The notes under the pieces: model-generated | The model's input: only the letters and a program-made list of their open reading frames with translations | Databases searched by the model: none | What the model was told of the DNA's origin: nothing | Translations under genes and position numbers: made by a program | Source: Hymenopellis radicata | Taxonomy: Eukaryota > Basidiomycota > Agaricomycetes > Agaricales > Physalacriaceae | Assembly (NCBI GenBank): GCA_015501595.1 | Contig: JADNRX010000009.1 | Span: 248,001 to 312,000 of the forward strand | Length of the DNA: 64,000 nucleotides | Direction of reading: 5' to 3' | Part shown: piece after piece, positions 1 to 11,238 of the stretch | Numbering within the stretch: the stretch's first letter is position 1 | Layout: every line of letters starts with the position of its first letter

Positions 1-151
1 ACTCATGGTGAGTACTCGCGAGTGGACTCGCTATGACTCGTGAGTCATCGCGAGTCGAGTCCGACGCGAGTCTGAACTGGACTTCTTTTTGTGTGAGTAC
101 TCGCGTCACGAGTCGCGAGTCTGACTCGCGTCGGACTCGTTGAGGTCTCTA
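1..151 (-). mobile_element. hAT-1 nonautonomous element, copy L (partial)
   Basis: Only the end of this element is inside the window. It matches the last 151 bases of the complete copy at 27550-28544, in the same orientation, and finishes with the terminus ...ggtctcta. It is followed by attcgaac, which is the reverse complement of the 8 bases (gttcgaat) right of copy A at 1673-1680. It lies inverted relative to copy A, and the pair bounds an inverted block. The subterminal region is full of actcgcgagt-type repeats. Confidence 0.9.
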
Positions 152-674
152 ATTCGAACTGTGTAGTCGAGGCAAGACACATACATCGTCCAGCCTTTCT
201 GATGCAACTCGGATGCTCATGGCAATGTATCGCGAGGATCAGCTTAGCTACTTTCGACGTCGACGAAGCATGGGATTCGCCGCTCATGAACTTATTAACG
301 GAGGATATCAGACGATGAATAACGACAAAATGCCTGAATTTCAAGCCAAGTCTACGAAACATGCTAAACTACTTGATCTCTTCCGCAAGCTACGTGCTGC
401 CGAATCTACACCGTCGCCATCAGATCTCAGCGCATTGGAAGGGATTATTGCAGGAGGTACAGACTTGGACTTCGACTGCTCGGAAGAGATGTATGAGAGT
501 GTTCGTGAACGGACTGGACCTGAAGCATCATCTTGGCAGTTTCATATGGATGGAGAGGATTTGGGTATCGATGACGGTGACGATGGGTCTGATGGGCCGG
601 ATGAGGGAGACGGTAACGATCCTGATGTTGATGTTGATGAATGGTCTGAAGAGAATGATGTATTAGATAGTTAA
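152..674 (+). pseudogene. DUF6589 gene, 3' end (inverted block)
   Basis: An open frame of about 170 codons with an acidic tail (D/E/G-rich, about 40 residues) that ends at a TAA at 672-674. Joined to the minus-strand frame that stops at the hAT insertion at 1673, it reads straight on in frame: the codons before the TSD give ...SAF-E and those after it give L-C-S-R-G-K, and the first in-frame ATG is at 213. It therefore encodes the C-terminal end of the DUF6589 protein whose other parts lie at 1673-2278 and 11239-13538. It is on the opposite strand only because 152-677 has been inverted between two hAT-1 copies. No ATG-led gene of its own is needed. Confidence 0.85.
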
Positions 675-677
675 CGG

Positions 678-1672
678 TAGAGACCTCAACGAGTCCGACG
701 CGAGTCAGACTCGCGACTCGTGATGCGAGTACTCACACAAAAAGAAGTCCAGTTCAGACTCGCGTCGGACTCGACTCGCGATGACTCACGAGTCATAGCG
801 AGTCCACTCGCGAGTACTCACCATGAGTCCGAGTCATCTCGGATACTCGTGAGTACTCGCGAGTCCATGCACTCCCAGTATTCATGCGCAGCGAGCATCC
901 CCGGGCAATGGCACGGGGACAGTCAGCTGGGCATGAGGATGGGGTGGGAGTGGTAGGAGTGAGAGTGGGAGTGGTGGAAGTAAGGGTGGTGGTGGTGATA
1001 GTCGTGGTGGTGAAGGTAGTCTTGGCTGTGCATCCCGCATCCGCGTCCCGCATCCTCGTCACCGCGTCCCACATCCTCGTCACCGCATCCCGCATCCTCA
1101 TCACCACATCCCCGCATCCATCAATGTCGTCCGTCATGGCTGTGGTCATGGTCATGGTCGTGGTCGTCGGGTCGTTATAGTCGTTGCCAGGTTGTTGTCG
1201 TCCGTTGCTGCTGTCACAGAGACAGCAGCAGCAGGCCCGGCATGAAGCCAAGGCCAGAAATACACACCACATGCCGCCTGACAATCGTCAGAGCGGCAGG
1301 AGCGACAATCGTCGCATCCTGGGTGGTCGTGGTGGTGGGAGAATACAAGAAAGACGACCCGATCAGACGCTTACGCGTCCTCTCGGATCTCGGCCCGGAT
1401 CGCCGGATCGGGCGAGATAATCGCGCACGTCTCGTTCTCGAGACGTTGTGGACCGTTTGCTCTGGAAAAAATTTGTAAATTTAGCTAAAATATATTGCTA
1501 AATATTTGCGAGTCACTGTGTGATGACTCGCGCCCCACAGACTGATACTCAGACTCGCGCTCGGACTCGTGAGTACGTGACTCGCGAGTCACGCGAGTGC
1601 GAACGCCGACGTGCCCGACGCGAGTCGAGTCACCAGATGACTCGGTGACTCGGTGACTCGTTGAGGTCTCTA
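678..1672 (+). mobile_element. hAT-1 nonautonomous element, copy A (995 bp)
   Basis: Starts tagagacctcaacgagtc and ends gactcgttgaggtctcta, a perfect terminal inverted repeat. The flanks gttaacgg (left) and gttcgaat (right) do not match because the left flank was swapped by an inversion. The termini are packed with actcgcgagtc-type repeats in both orientations. The interior has a trinucleotide-rich minisatellite (about 1030-1110, gcatcc/tcgtcacc units) and a string of short palindromes (for example gacaatcgtc, a cagcagc hairpin near 1205-1235, and tttagc/gctaaa near 1480-1503). Open frames inside it occur identically in all copies on both strands and encode nothing recognisable. There is no transposase, so it must be mobilised in trans. 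Confidence 0.95.
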
Positions 1673-2278
1673 GTTCGAATGCTGACTCGAGCTCTTCCTT
1701 GAGACGTAGGAAAAAGTCGACGTTGGGAGAGATTGTTGTTCGGAAGAACAAGTTGTCGAAGGTCCCGCCGTGTTTCGCAGTCATATCCTCCAGCCACTTA
1801 TTATAGTGCTCTTGGAGCAATCCGTCCTCAATCCATTTACCCAACTCTCCCGAGATATTAACAAGCCAGTTATTCCAAATCCCATCCTTCAGCTTTTCCG
1901 AGGCCTCGTAACGGAAGAGACAGTATAATTCGAGAAGGATAGATGTATAGTTTTGTTTCGAAGCACCGGCAAACATAAAAATCCAAATCTATGTAAGATA
2001 CTGATAAGCGCGACTGAACAAGAACGTGCGGAGCTGATAACAGACCTTCATAATCTCCATAACACGTCCGATATCACCATCAGAAACGGCATACGAAAGC
2101 TCAATCCACCACAGGAAGTCACGACGAAAGAGAATGGAGTTTGCTAAGACACGGTCGCCTGAGAAGTCGTCGGCCTCGACATGCGCCTTGGTACCTGACA
2201 TTTCCTCCTCAGCGCTAGCCGCGGTTGCTTCACCTGCACTCGTATTATCCGTATTCTCTGCAGTGGAAGACCCAGGAT
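1673..2278 (-). pseudogene. DUF6589 gene, central C-terminal part
   Basis: Minus-strand coding sequence of a DUF6589-family protein. Characteristic blocks are LANSILFRRDFLWW, GDIGRVMEIMK, then after an intron (1989-2045, GT..AG) FAGASKQNYTSILLELYCLFRYE, NNWLVNISGELGKWIE and the ISPNVDFFLRLKEELESAF block. DUF6589 proteins are multicopy in basidiomycete genomes and usually regarded as mobile-element related; their biochemical role is not known. The 5' side joins in frame to 11239-13538 across the foldback insertion (7-bp duplication ccaggat), and the 3' side joins to the inverted block at 152-674 across hAT-1 copy A. The gene is broken by both insertions. Confidence 0.85.
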
Positions 2279-4680
2279 CACCCTATGCAGTAAGGATAAC
2301 ATGTTATACCACTGTTCCTACAGGGCAGAATAACGTGTCGTTTCCTGTAGTCTACCTGGGCTCATCTGGCTGGTGCTAGGGGTAGCTGGGCAGCGCTATT
2401 GCTTCCCAATTGGGCTGGGGAGGGATGGCTATAATGGGTAGGGGGAGGGATAGGCCTATTTGGGATGGGGAGGGATGGTCCCAATTGGGATGGGATGGGG
2501 TGGGGTGATAGCAGATCAGGGATAGATCAGATATTGATGGGAGATGATCAGTGGACCCTGGGATGGGTGGGGGATGCCCTTGGCTACGCAATTGTGGCGC
2601 ATTTTTGATTAGGTCAGCACTGGGCTGGATGGGGTGGGCAATAATGAATGCTGCTATAGGAAATGGCTGTTGGGGTGATGAAAACCTTTTTTATAGTTTT
2701 TTGGGCTGGGAATCCAATGGTGTAAACCATTTTGCGATAGCTTCAAAACTGGAGGAGATATTAGGGGTGCAAAAATGCGCCACACTTCTAATGGGCCTTG
2801 TACATATCCTATAGCCTTGAGACTTTGATACCTTTTAGAGGTACTATAGACCGATATCTGATATCATTTTCAGGTGATTTTATGGAAGGGTTCAAGAGAT
2901 ATATCAGGATGACTGCTCCAGGGCCACCAGGGATATTGCACAGGATCCTGCTACTCTGAGGACCTACAACTTTGATACATCGTTCATAGTGCTAATAAAC
3001 CTTTATTTATGATGTGGAGAGTGTCCCCAACCCAGTAGTCCATGTATAGATAGGTCCCCAGTGCTGTTTTAAGCATTTTCGCATTTTTGCATATTTAACA
3101 TAGGTATACCTCTCTAAATTGTACTGGGCTACCTTTAGACATTCATTTACAACCTTTTCGCAAAAGGAACCATGTCATTTGGTGAAGGGACCAGTGTTCT
3201 AGAGGTCAGTCTTCCTCCCCACCGGAGTTTTGATCAAAATTCCCACGCTCTAGAGGGAGGATCGTCCACTCAATTTAACGTGTCTCACATATGCTACTGC
3301 CTTCATTTCTTCTGTAGGACGTGTATATATGTCATATGCATGATCTTCAGGTGTCAGACCAGTAATTTAATGAAGTAATCAGGTCAGGAACTCGTCCTAA
3401 GCTCTGTAGACAGGTTAGGCTACCTTCAGATAGTAATATTTAATGTTCTACTTCAAAGGGCACCCTAAAAAGTGTTCAGTTATGAATATATATTATATTG
3501 AATGAAGTAAGAGGCACCTCTTATATGCTACACATGAGAGGTAACAAAGTGAACATGCGCAGTAGACCAACTCTTGCATAAATGCTTTCAATGCTTGAAC
3601 AGGTTGTAGGACACAACTGTTATCTGGCTGACTGATGTAATACCTCTAATATAACTCTAATAACAAGGTTCACCTCGCATTTCATGTCTCCTATCAATAG
3701 TCATAGAGTATTGTTCAATTTATAGTAGGACAAGTAGGTCTGCAGATGTAAGGACGACTTCTTGACCTGATTACTTCATTAAATTACTGGTCTGACACCT
3801 GGAGATCATGCATATGACATATATACACGTCCTACAGAAGAAATGAAGGCAGTAGCATATGTGAGACACGTTAAATTGAGTGGACGATCCTCCCTCTAGA
3901 GCGTGGGAATTTTGATCAAAACTCCGGTGGGGAGGAAGACTGACCTCTAGAACACTGGTCCCTTCACCAAATGACATGGTTCCTTTTGTGAAAAGGTTGT
4001 AAATGAATGTCTAAAGGTAGCCCAGTACAATTTAGAGAGGTATCCCTATGTTAAATATGCAAAAATGCGAAAATGCTTAAAACAGCACTGGGGACCTATC
4101 TATACATGGACTACTGGGTTGGGGACACTCTCCACATCATAAATAAAGGTTTATTAGCACTATGAACGATGTATCAAAGTTGTAGGTCCTCAGAGTAGCA
4201 GGATCCTGTGCAATATCCCTGGTGGCCCTGGAGCAGTCATCCTGATATATCTCTTGAACCCTTCCATAAAATCACCTGAAAATGATATCAGATATCGGTC
4301 TATAGTACCTCTAAAAGGTATCAAAGTCTCAAGGCTATAGGATATGTACAAGGCCCATTAGAAGTGTGGCGCATTTTTGCACCCCTAATATCTCCTCCAG
4401 TTTTGAAGCTATCGCAAAATGGTTTACACCATTGGATTCCCAGCCCAAAAAACTATAAAAAAGGTTTTCATCACCCCAACAGCCATTCCCTATAGCAGCA
4501 TTCATTATTGCCCACCCCATCCAGCCCAGTGCTGACCTAATCAAAAATGCGCCACAATTGCGTAGCCAAGGGCATCCCCCACCCATCCCGGGTCCACTGA
4601 TCATCTCCCATCAATATCTGATCTATCCCTGATCTGCTATCACCCCACCCCATCCCATCCCAATTGGGACCATCCCTCCC
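2279..4680. mobile_element. Foldback (long inverted repeat) element, copy 1, main part
   Basis: Begins caccctatgcagtaagg. An arm of about 1.1 kb runs to about 3384, then a loop of about 380 bp, then the reverse complement of the arm from about 3768. The right arm is cut at 4680 by a 6.36-kb transposon and resumes at 11042-11238. Without that insertion the element is 2591 bp. It is flanked by the 7-bp duplication ccaggat (2272-2278 and 11239-11245) inside the DUF6589 reading frame. Each arm carries the same 68-89 codon open frames, which look like nothing known. It appears nonautonomous, and the superfamily is unresolved (terminus CACCC, 7-bp duplication). Confidence 0.9.
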
Positions 4681-5205
4681 GGCTAGATACTGATGTTGTG
4701 GGCACAATAAAAAGAAATTAAAGAAAATCCAAAAAAGGAAAGAGGAGAAGAAAGAAGAGAGGAGAGAGGAGGATATAGACTATCTGCGGGTCCAGTATTC
4801 GTTCCAAGTAGAGTAGGACCTTTACCAGATGTATCGAGGGTTGAACGAAGCCTGAATAACCGCATATACCGTTATAAGACGCGCTTTCAGATACCGGCCA
4901 AGAAATTCGTGAGAACTTCCCTTTTTAGATCGCTATTGAACGGCACTTACCGCTGATGACTCATTCTCCGAGCTGCCGACCAAATAGCGATCTCAAACGG
5001 GAATTATTTTGAAAAGGGACACCGATGACGTGCGCGCGGTTAAATGCGATCAACCGTGTTTCCTCCCAGATCTCATCGGGGTACTGGCCCTGCTATGCGA
5101 GCTCTTAGACGACTAGAGCCTGGAAATGCTATGTCCGTGCAACGCTGTTCCATCAACACGCATCGGTAACAACTGGAAGCGGCCAGGACTGGATTTCCTC
5201 TTGGT

Positions 5206-5640
5206 TTGAACGAGGCTGGTGTTGGATTCGGCCAGGATGGCGTGGTGCACGCGTCCTGGCCTCAAAGGTGTGTAGGCATGTTATTTCTCATTCTTTCTCT
5301 CATCTGCCCTTGTCTTCGCCCGTGCCATGCTTGTCCGCACTCTCCTCGCCCTACGCTTTCCTCTGCGCCATCCTCGACTGGTAGACGTTCTACTCGCGCC
5401 ATACTTTATTTATGTCATACTTGACTGGCGCCATCCTCAACAAACGCGCCATCGTGCCATCCTCAACACATGCACCATCGCGCCGTCCTCAACACACGCA
5501 CCATCGCGCCATCCTCGTCCTCACTTCCTGCTTGCTGCACGCCTACTCTGCCCATCCTCCTCTCCTCGATTTGCCCTTCGTCATTTGCCGTCCTTCCCTT
5601 TCCTCCTTCCTCCGCTTCCTCTCTCCTTACTGCACTCTTA
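5206..5640. repeat. Minisatellite-like gccatcctc repeat
   Basis: Between about 5405 and 5520 a unit close to cgccatcctcaacacacgca is repeated four to five times with variations, followed by pyrimidine-rich sequence (tcctctcctcg, ttcctccttcctcc) to about 5640. Open frames across it are low-complexity His/Pro/Ser strings and are not credible proteins. It lies in the left non-coding region of the 4681-11041 transposon, downstream of the stop of its gene. Confidence 0.6.
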
Positions 5641-5729
5641 GTCATGCCCGTTTGGAAGCCCCTGCGCAATTGCTTGGGGGTCGCCAACGGGCATGAAAAC
5701 AGAGACCATGTACCCTTTGGAGTTTTATT

Positions 5730-5787
5730 ACAGACGGGAGCACCGGCCTTCGCCGGTGCGCTGGCGCTGCCAGCTACTCCCGTCTGT
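5730..5787. other. Compact three-way-junction palindrome
   Basis: An 11-bp perfect outer stem (acagacgggag 5730-5740 with ctcccgtctgt 5777-5787) encloses two perfect hairpins: caccggc/gccggtg (5741-5747 with 5752-5758, loop cttc) and gctggc/gccagc (5760-5765 with 5769-5774, loop gct). Only three junction bases remain unpaired (5759, 5775, 5776). It lies about 100 bp beyond the stop codon of the transposase gene, so it would be in the 3' UTR of that transcript or act as a DNA cruciform. No known ribozyme core (hammerhead CUGAUGA..GAAA) is present. Confidence 0.75.
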
Positions 5788-5883
5788 AGAGCAATTAATT
5801 GAAGGTCAGTACCGTGCTTCAACTTTAAAATCTAAAAGACATGAGATTTCGGTATATTGTAGGTATAAATACAATTCTAATTT

Positions 5884-8800
5884 CTATGACACTAGGCACT
5901 TTTGTGCCGCAGTGGGTAAGGGCTGAGGACCACAGCGCGGTTGTAGGGGACGAGTAGATTCACGACCCGCGCACTGTCTCACACTCGAAGAGCCACAGTC
6001 CTGGCAGCTATGCTGACACCTATACCAAGCCTGCTTTCCATTACATCCCTGGCTTCGCCCACAACGCGCACAAGTACGTGTTTTTCGTTTCTTTGCTTTG
6101 GGGGCCTCTGGCTGGGCATCTCGAACACGCTTTTGACTCAGAGCAGTGATAGTGCTTATTATGTTGGGATGCTGAGGCGGCGGCGGTGTTGTTGCTGGAT
6201 GTGTGGGATCCGGGACAGCCGAGGAAGAAGAAGATGTGATGGGTGCCGATGATGATATTGTCGGGCCAGAAGAAGGACCTGCGAGTGTACTAGTGACTGC
6301 ATTCTCCACCGGACGCAAACCCTTGTTCACTTCGTGTGGCCGTAGCGGTCCCGACGTCGTGGCAATTACCTGTTCGGATCGACTGGGGTCGTGTAACCTC
6401 TTATGTAGAGGCTGTGTCTTGTCGAATGCGAGTGATACGGATTGCCGAACGTTGGCTGCACTCTTCCAGTCTCCAGTATGAAACGCGGTAAGCTGTTCTG
6501 ACAACTGAACAAGACATCAATGCGAAGACAATACGGATAAAGGTGGGGTTACAAACCTTGTAATATACATCGCTGGTGTTCTCTGCGAGACGATTCCAAA
6601 TTTTGACAGCGTTCGCGTGAATTGGACCAGACGTGGAGTAGAATTCGGGCGAGGACTTCATGAGCTCGCTAAACAGCTTCCGCTCGGCAATAGTAGAGAC
6701 CGGCAGGACAGGTTTACGAGTGCCTTGCATCTGTGCTAGATATGCCTGTTTCTGCTTTCCATCGACACCGGGCACAAAGGGCTGCATGCAAGACTGAATA
6801 CGAAGAGACTCGGGAATTGGTATGATCCCCATCTCTTCCGTGGTTGCTTGGTAGAGGTTTCCATTTACCCAGGAAAGGCGTGCTGGACTAGACTCGGCAT
6901 AGTGGTGAGAGAGGGTAATCTCAAGTTCTTGAATTTCGTTCAAGAGCCAAATAGAGTCATGCCCAGTGTATTTCTGACCGGTCGAGTTGTAAGTTCCGAC
7001 CTGTATAGAGAATTTAGGTGAGCAAGCAGGAAAATCGAACTGAGAATGAACATACTAGAAGATTGTGGCGCAAAATGAAATCCAAGAGACAGGCAACCAT
7101 ATGACGAACGGACGTGCTTCGGGTTGGTAAGCGTGCACGTAAATGAGTATGAACTCCACCCTCTGTCATGTTGGTACCCCGGAAACAACGATAGATTGGG
7201 AGACCACCTGCTTGAGCATCGAGTCCAATGCAGTAGTATAGAGAAATCCCCGGAGGATCAGATACATATCCATTGCGAATCAGTTCAAGAATGTTTTTCG
7301 CCTTCTGCCAAGCAGCAGCGTTAAAGAGCGGAGCACCAGTCTTCGCATCCTTGAGGGAGCCCCAGGTGTGAAAAACATCATGAACCAAAGGATAGAGAGT
7401 CTCCGGAGGTGGAATGGTGCGGCGACAACGACGCCACAGCCACTTCGATTTGTATCGCAGCATATCATCCCACTTCAGTCCTTTCGATCGGAGCCAAATC
7501 TCAATACGTGATTTGTCCTCGGGATGAGGGATAAACAGCGCATCGCGAAAAGCTTGAGCAAAAGCAACGCGTAATCCATGAATCCGGGATATGTAAAGCA
7601 TGTCCATGACATGCCATGCATCCTTGATAACACGGCTGCGAACAAGATTACGATCTGGAAAGCTCTCGGATGGCGGCTTTCGAGCACCGAGACATTGTAT
7701 CGCAAGTTGTGCACTGTCCGGGTCAGACTCAGAACTTGTCCGTTGCTGGACAGAAGGAGGTTCCGAGTCAAGATCTGAGCGAAGCATATCACCAAGCGTG
7801 ATACCGTCAGGTTCATCACAAGGCGCCAGTTCATCCACATCGACTTCCATCGGGGTAGCAGCACTGTGATTGGTTGTCGGTGATGGCAGAGAATGTGGGG
7901 CGGTGCCAGTCGGTGTTGGCGTAGATGCGATGTGTACACGACTTCGGTGACATACGGCATGAAACGGGACAGCTCCAAATTCGATTAGAGGTCGGCGGTG
8001 ATGCTGGATCATGATGACTCCTGGCACTACTACCTCGTTCACTTGAATCACGACACGAGTGGGCGTAATGTGAATGCCATCGACATATCCTGTTGATGGA
8101 GCTTCCGCTAATACTCCTCGAGCAACAACTTTCGCATTGTCATCGCTCAGAAGAATAACGGAAGTACCAGAGGGTGTCGACGGCTCAAGAGGTGCGGGTG
8201 CAACAGTTTCACTGATTTTGTTGAAAAGACACAGTGAAACGTAAGCGTCACAGGCGGCGTACTTGATCTGTGAATCTGTGAGATCATGGTCCGACCAGTT
8301 ACTACTGATTCGCTCGGCGACATTTTTCGGAAGACATTTGCCAAGTATTCGGGCTGTAAGATCTGCAAGAGATATAGTTGCACTTGAAATCAGAAAGCGC
8401 TCCTTTGCGAAGGCTCCAAGCTCTAAGCCACCGACAAAAGAGTTTCGCGGAAGGTCGCAAGCTGCTTCTAACTGCCGAAGGTCACCATTAACAAGGCGAC
8501 CAGCCTTGAGGATGCGACCATCACGTAAAAAGTTTAGTAGCTGTAGTGGAAGGCGCTTAGTAGCAAGCATCTCGCCAATCTAGTTTCAAATCAGTATCTA
8601 TATAGCACAATGAAGAGATACGACGAACAAGAAGAATGAAGATCTGGTCCTTATATGCTATCTGAACGACAGCCGTTGATCCACGTCCGGTGACATGGCC
8701 ATGCTGAGAGACCTCAACATTCCATTCGGAGTCGAACCCAACAGCAAGTCGGCCACTGCCTGAATGAAGGTCACTCATAATTGCCTGCAGTGCATTATCT

Positions 8801-10852
8801 ATGGCAGATGTCGAGTCGAGAACAGTTGTCGTAACCGTATCAGATGGAATCATGAATTTTGGAAGGTTTGAATGTTTCTCTACAGCTACGACACTCTGTA
8901 AGAGTGAGTCGAAGATGGATTCAAGCATGGGCTTGTCTGACATGTTGTCAGTGTAGAAGACGACCGGCTGCTCATGGCCATAGAGATGAAGCGACTCGGA
9001 CATCTTCTTCAGTGCCTCCTCGAACTGCGAATGAGACTTTGTCGCAACGAAGACACAGACTCGGATCTCGCCCTTCTCATTAGTCACGGTTAATAATGCC
9101 GTGAATATTGAGACGCCGTCGAGTTTGAAAATATGTTTCGCAAGCTAAACTCAATCTGTTAGAAAGGCTGTTTCGGTATTGAGAAAATGACCTACTTTGT
9201 GACTGTGATCAATGGCACAAACGAGTGCCGACAGCATGGCGGTATGTTGATTGAATACATGCTTGAAGCACTCGACAAATGCATCGTAAACATCGCGAAA
9301 CCATTGTCCACTGGGTACGAATCCATGAAATCCCTTTTCTGATTTGTCATCGAAAGCTGGAAAGGGTTCATACGTCTCGGTGGGAAGATTCATACAAGAC
9401 ACCTTTGTGTGGAGGTAACAGACACGCAGCTCGTCGTATCGCCTCAAGTGCTGCATCCTGAACATGTCCGCAACCTGATGGGCACCCATACCATTCTGAA
9501 TACAGGAACGGACGACTCCTAATGCACGCGTCGAAATACCCGACCGCCAAGTCAAACGCGCCGGAAACTCTGCAGCAAGCGGTCGCGACAACTTCTTCAG
9601 TACACGCGAATCCCAACTGCGTAGCTTAAGCTTGCACGATCTGCAGGCATAGCTGTAGCCGATAATCCAGAATGTGTCGTCAATGTCGACGATACGTCGC
9701 GGACGTTTCACAACCCCATCACGCGTCAGACGAAGATTACATGAAGGACATGGAATGCCTGTGCTCATGATGGCTGCAGGATCCCATACGAAGAAAGCGG
9801 GAATGAAAAGATCTTGAGGACAGATATTCGAGTGATTAAGATTAAAGAAATTACATCGACGCGGTAGCCAAAATGTACCCGAAGAGTATGCTTGGGAAAC
9901 GCCGGATAGCGTAGCGCGGTCCTTCTCCAACTGTGCCAACGCCTTGTCAAGCGAGTGTTGAAACCAACCGGGATATGGACGCCGATTGTTTTTTCGCGAC
10001 GATGAGGTGGGCCCATCATCTTCATCGTCGCTTTCATCCTCCTCTCCAAGTCCTTCAGCAATGAACGAATCCAGATGATCATAGTCATCATCGGTATCGT
10101 TCAGCTCGGGGAAAGGATTATCACGAATGGTTTGTGAGGAGGGTAAGGGATGAGTTGATATGGGGTCGGCTTCTGCCTCGACGATCCGCTGAGTACTTGA
10201 AAGCACGGAGCGTGATGATGCTGGAATGGGTAGATTTGGGGCAATAAATGTGGACGAGGAGTTTGGAAAAGCAGCCAATGTCGAAGATGTAGGTGGAAAC
10301 GATCCGCTGTCAGTACCAGACAACGGCGCAGAAGTTGCAAGGGTTGAGGCGACGGTGGGGTTGGAAGCGGTGGGAGTGGAGGACATTAAGGGATGGCGAG
10401 GGTTCATGGTTCTACTACCAGAAGCGGCACTCGAGCCTGTACCGGGGACGTGCTGCCAAAAATGAGTATACCATTCTCCTAGATAAGACAGAAAAACCCA
10501 CCAATCCAGAGATAACGCGCCCTCGCTCCCTTTGGCTCTTCAATGCCTCCCTTTGTGCAATCTGTCGATACCCAGACCCTCTGGGCCGGCCGACTGGACG
10601 CGTAGGACGTTCCTCTGCATTCCCGGTGCTGTGAGAGGCAGCCGGCACGGTCTTCTCCTTATTTTTGGAGCCCTTGGGCCGGCCGCGAGGGCGAGGCAGA
10701 ACTGGAATTTCAGTGATGGGAGTTGGTGCAGATGTTACGGCGGAAGAGGGCGGTATGAAGGCATCGCGTGGAGTAGGTGGAGTGGGGGAATATGAAATGA
10801 ATTGAATGGGCTGAGAGCTAGCACGGTTGGAGGAGCCAGAAGACATAGACAA
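5884..10852 (-). CDS. Transposase-like protein: AT-hooks, DUF6729, DDE-like core with inserted 3'-5' exonuclease
   Basis: Six exons (10517-10852, 9196-10452, 8629-9144, 7056-8579, 6557-7000, 5884-6504), each a multiple of three with GT..AG introns of 49-64 bp, giving an uninterrupted 1565 aa. Order: AT-hooks at about 54-63 and 86-95; acidic stretch at about 235-260; DUF6729 at about 325-410 with CPSC (347-350) and CRSC (382-385); RNase H/DDE-like D527 (ALVCAIDHSHK) and D597 (VFYTDN); a Werner/DnaQ-type exonuclease at about 665-820 with DEDDy residues D669/E671 (FDSEW), D736 (NGDL), Y810/D814 (YAACDA); then CFRGTN..TEGG with E1176 as candidate third catalytic residue; and a C-terminal Cys cluster at 1504-1529 preceded by a KKRK nuclear signal. 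I infer that it is the element's own transposase. The exonuclease assignment is firm; the DDE assignment is by pattern only. Confidence 0.85.
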
Positions 10853-11041
10853 AATTTAGAGTAAGGAACGGGTAGAGGGCGTGTTCAGACGCGATACGCG
10901 ACTTGCAGCGCGGCGTACACGGAAGAGGGAGGAGAGACGGAAATCATTACAGCCTCCAGTGACATAATCAACCGCATTAGGGTAATTACTAATACAACCG
11001 GTATCGCTATCGCTATTTGCCCACACCACCAGTATGTACCC

Positions 11042-11238
11042 TCCCTCCCCATCCCAAATAGGCCTATCCCTCCCCCTACCCATTATAGCCATCCCTCCCC
11101 AGCCCAATTGGGAAGCAATAGCGCTGCCCAGCTACCCCTAGCACCAGCCAGATGAGCCCAGGTAGACTACAGGAAACGACACGTTATTCTGCCCTGTAGG
11201 AACAGTGGTATAACATGTTATCCTTACTGCATAGGGTG
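11042..11238. mobile_element. Foldback element copy 1, distal right arm
   Basis: The remainder of the right inverted arm, starting with the second copy of tccctccc and ending ctgcatagggtg at 11238. It is the reverse complement of 2279-2475. It is followed by ccaggat (11239-11245), the partner of 2272-2278. Confidence 0.9.

Larger units (their letters stand above)
4681..11041 (-). mobile_element. 6.36-kb DUF6729/exonuclease DNA transposon, complete
   Basis: A complete element sitting in the right arm of foldback copy 1. The 8-bp target duplication tccctccc is at 4673-4680 and 11042-11049; removing the element restores the arm sequence seen in the copy at about 60390. The ends form a 22-bp inverted repeat with 5 mismatches: left ggctagatactgatgttgtg.., right (reverse complement) gggtacatactggtggtgtg... 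One large intact gene lies on the minus strand (5884-10852). The left non-coding 1.2 kb holds a minisatellite and a strong three-way-junction palindrome. An 8-bp duplication with GGG ends is shared with several superfamilies (hAT, KDZ/Zisupton-like); I cannot assign one with confidence. Confidence 0.9.

Noticed and set aside
1..151. CRISPR-like array from the regularly spaced actcgcgagt repeats
   Set aside because: Repeats are short, in both orientations, without constant spacers, and belong to hAT subterminal regions in a eukaryote.
678..1672. Repeated 64-163 codon open frames inside the hAT-1 copies as genes
   Set aside because: They overlap on both strands, consist of His/Thr/Val strings from minisatellites, and recur only because the element recurs.
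3172..3378. 68-codon MSFGEGTSVLEV.. frame in the foldback arms as a conserved small protein
   Set aside because: It is present in both arms of all copies simply because the arms are inverted repeats; no Kozak, codon or family evidence.
5206..5822. Overlapping 90-119 codon frames near 5.3-5.8 kb as genes
   Set aside because: They are translations of a minisatellite and pyrimidine tracts on both strands, downstream of the transposase stop.
4681..11041. Calling the exonuclease transposon a KDZ (Kyakuja-Dileera-Zisupton) element
   Set aside because: The 8-bp duplication and GGG ends would fit, but I do not see the KDZ transposase blocks or its CxC cysteine clusters; DUF6729 and the exonuclease point elsewhere. 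Left unclassified.
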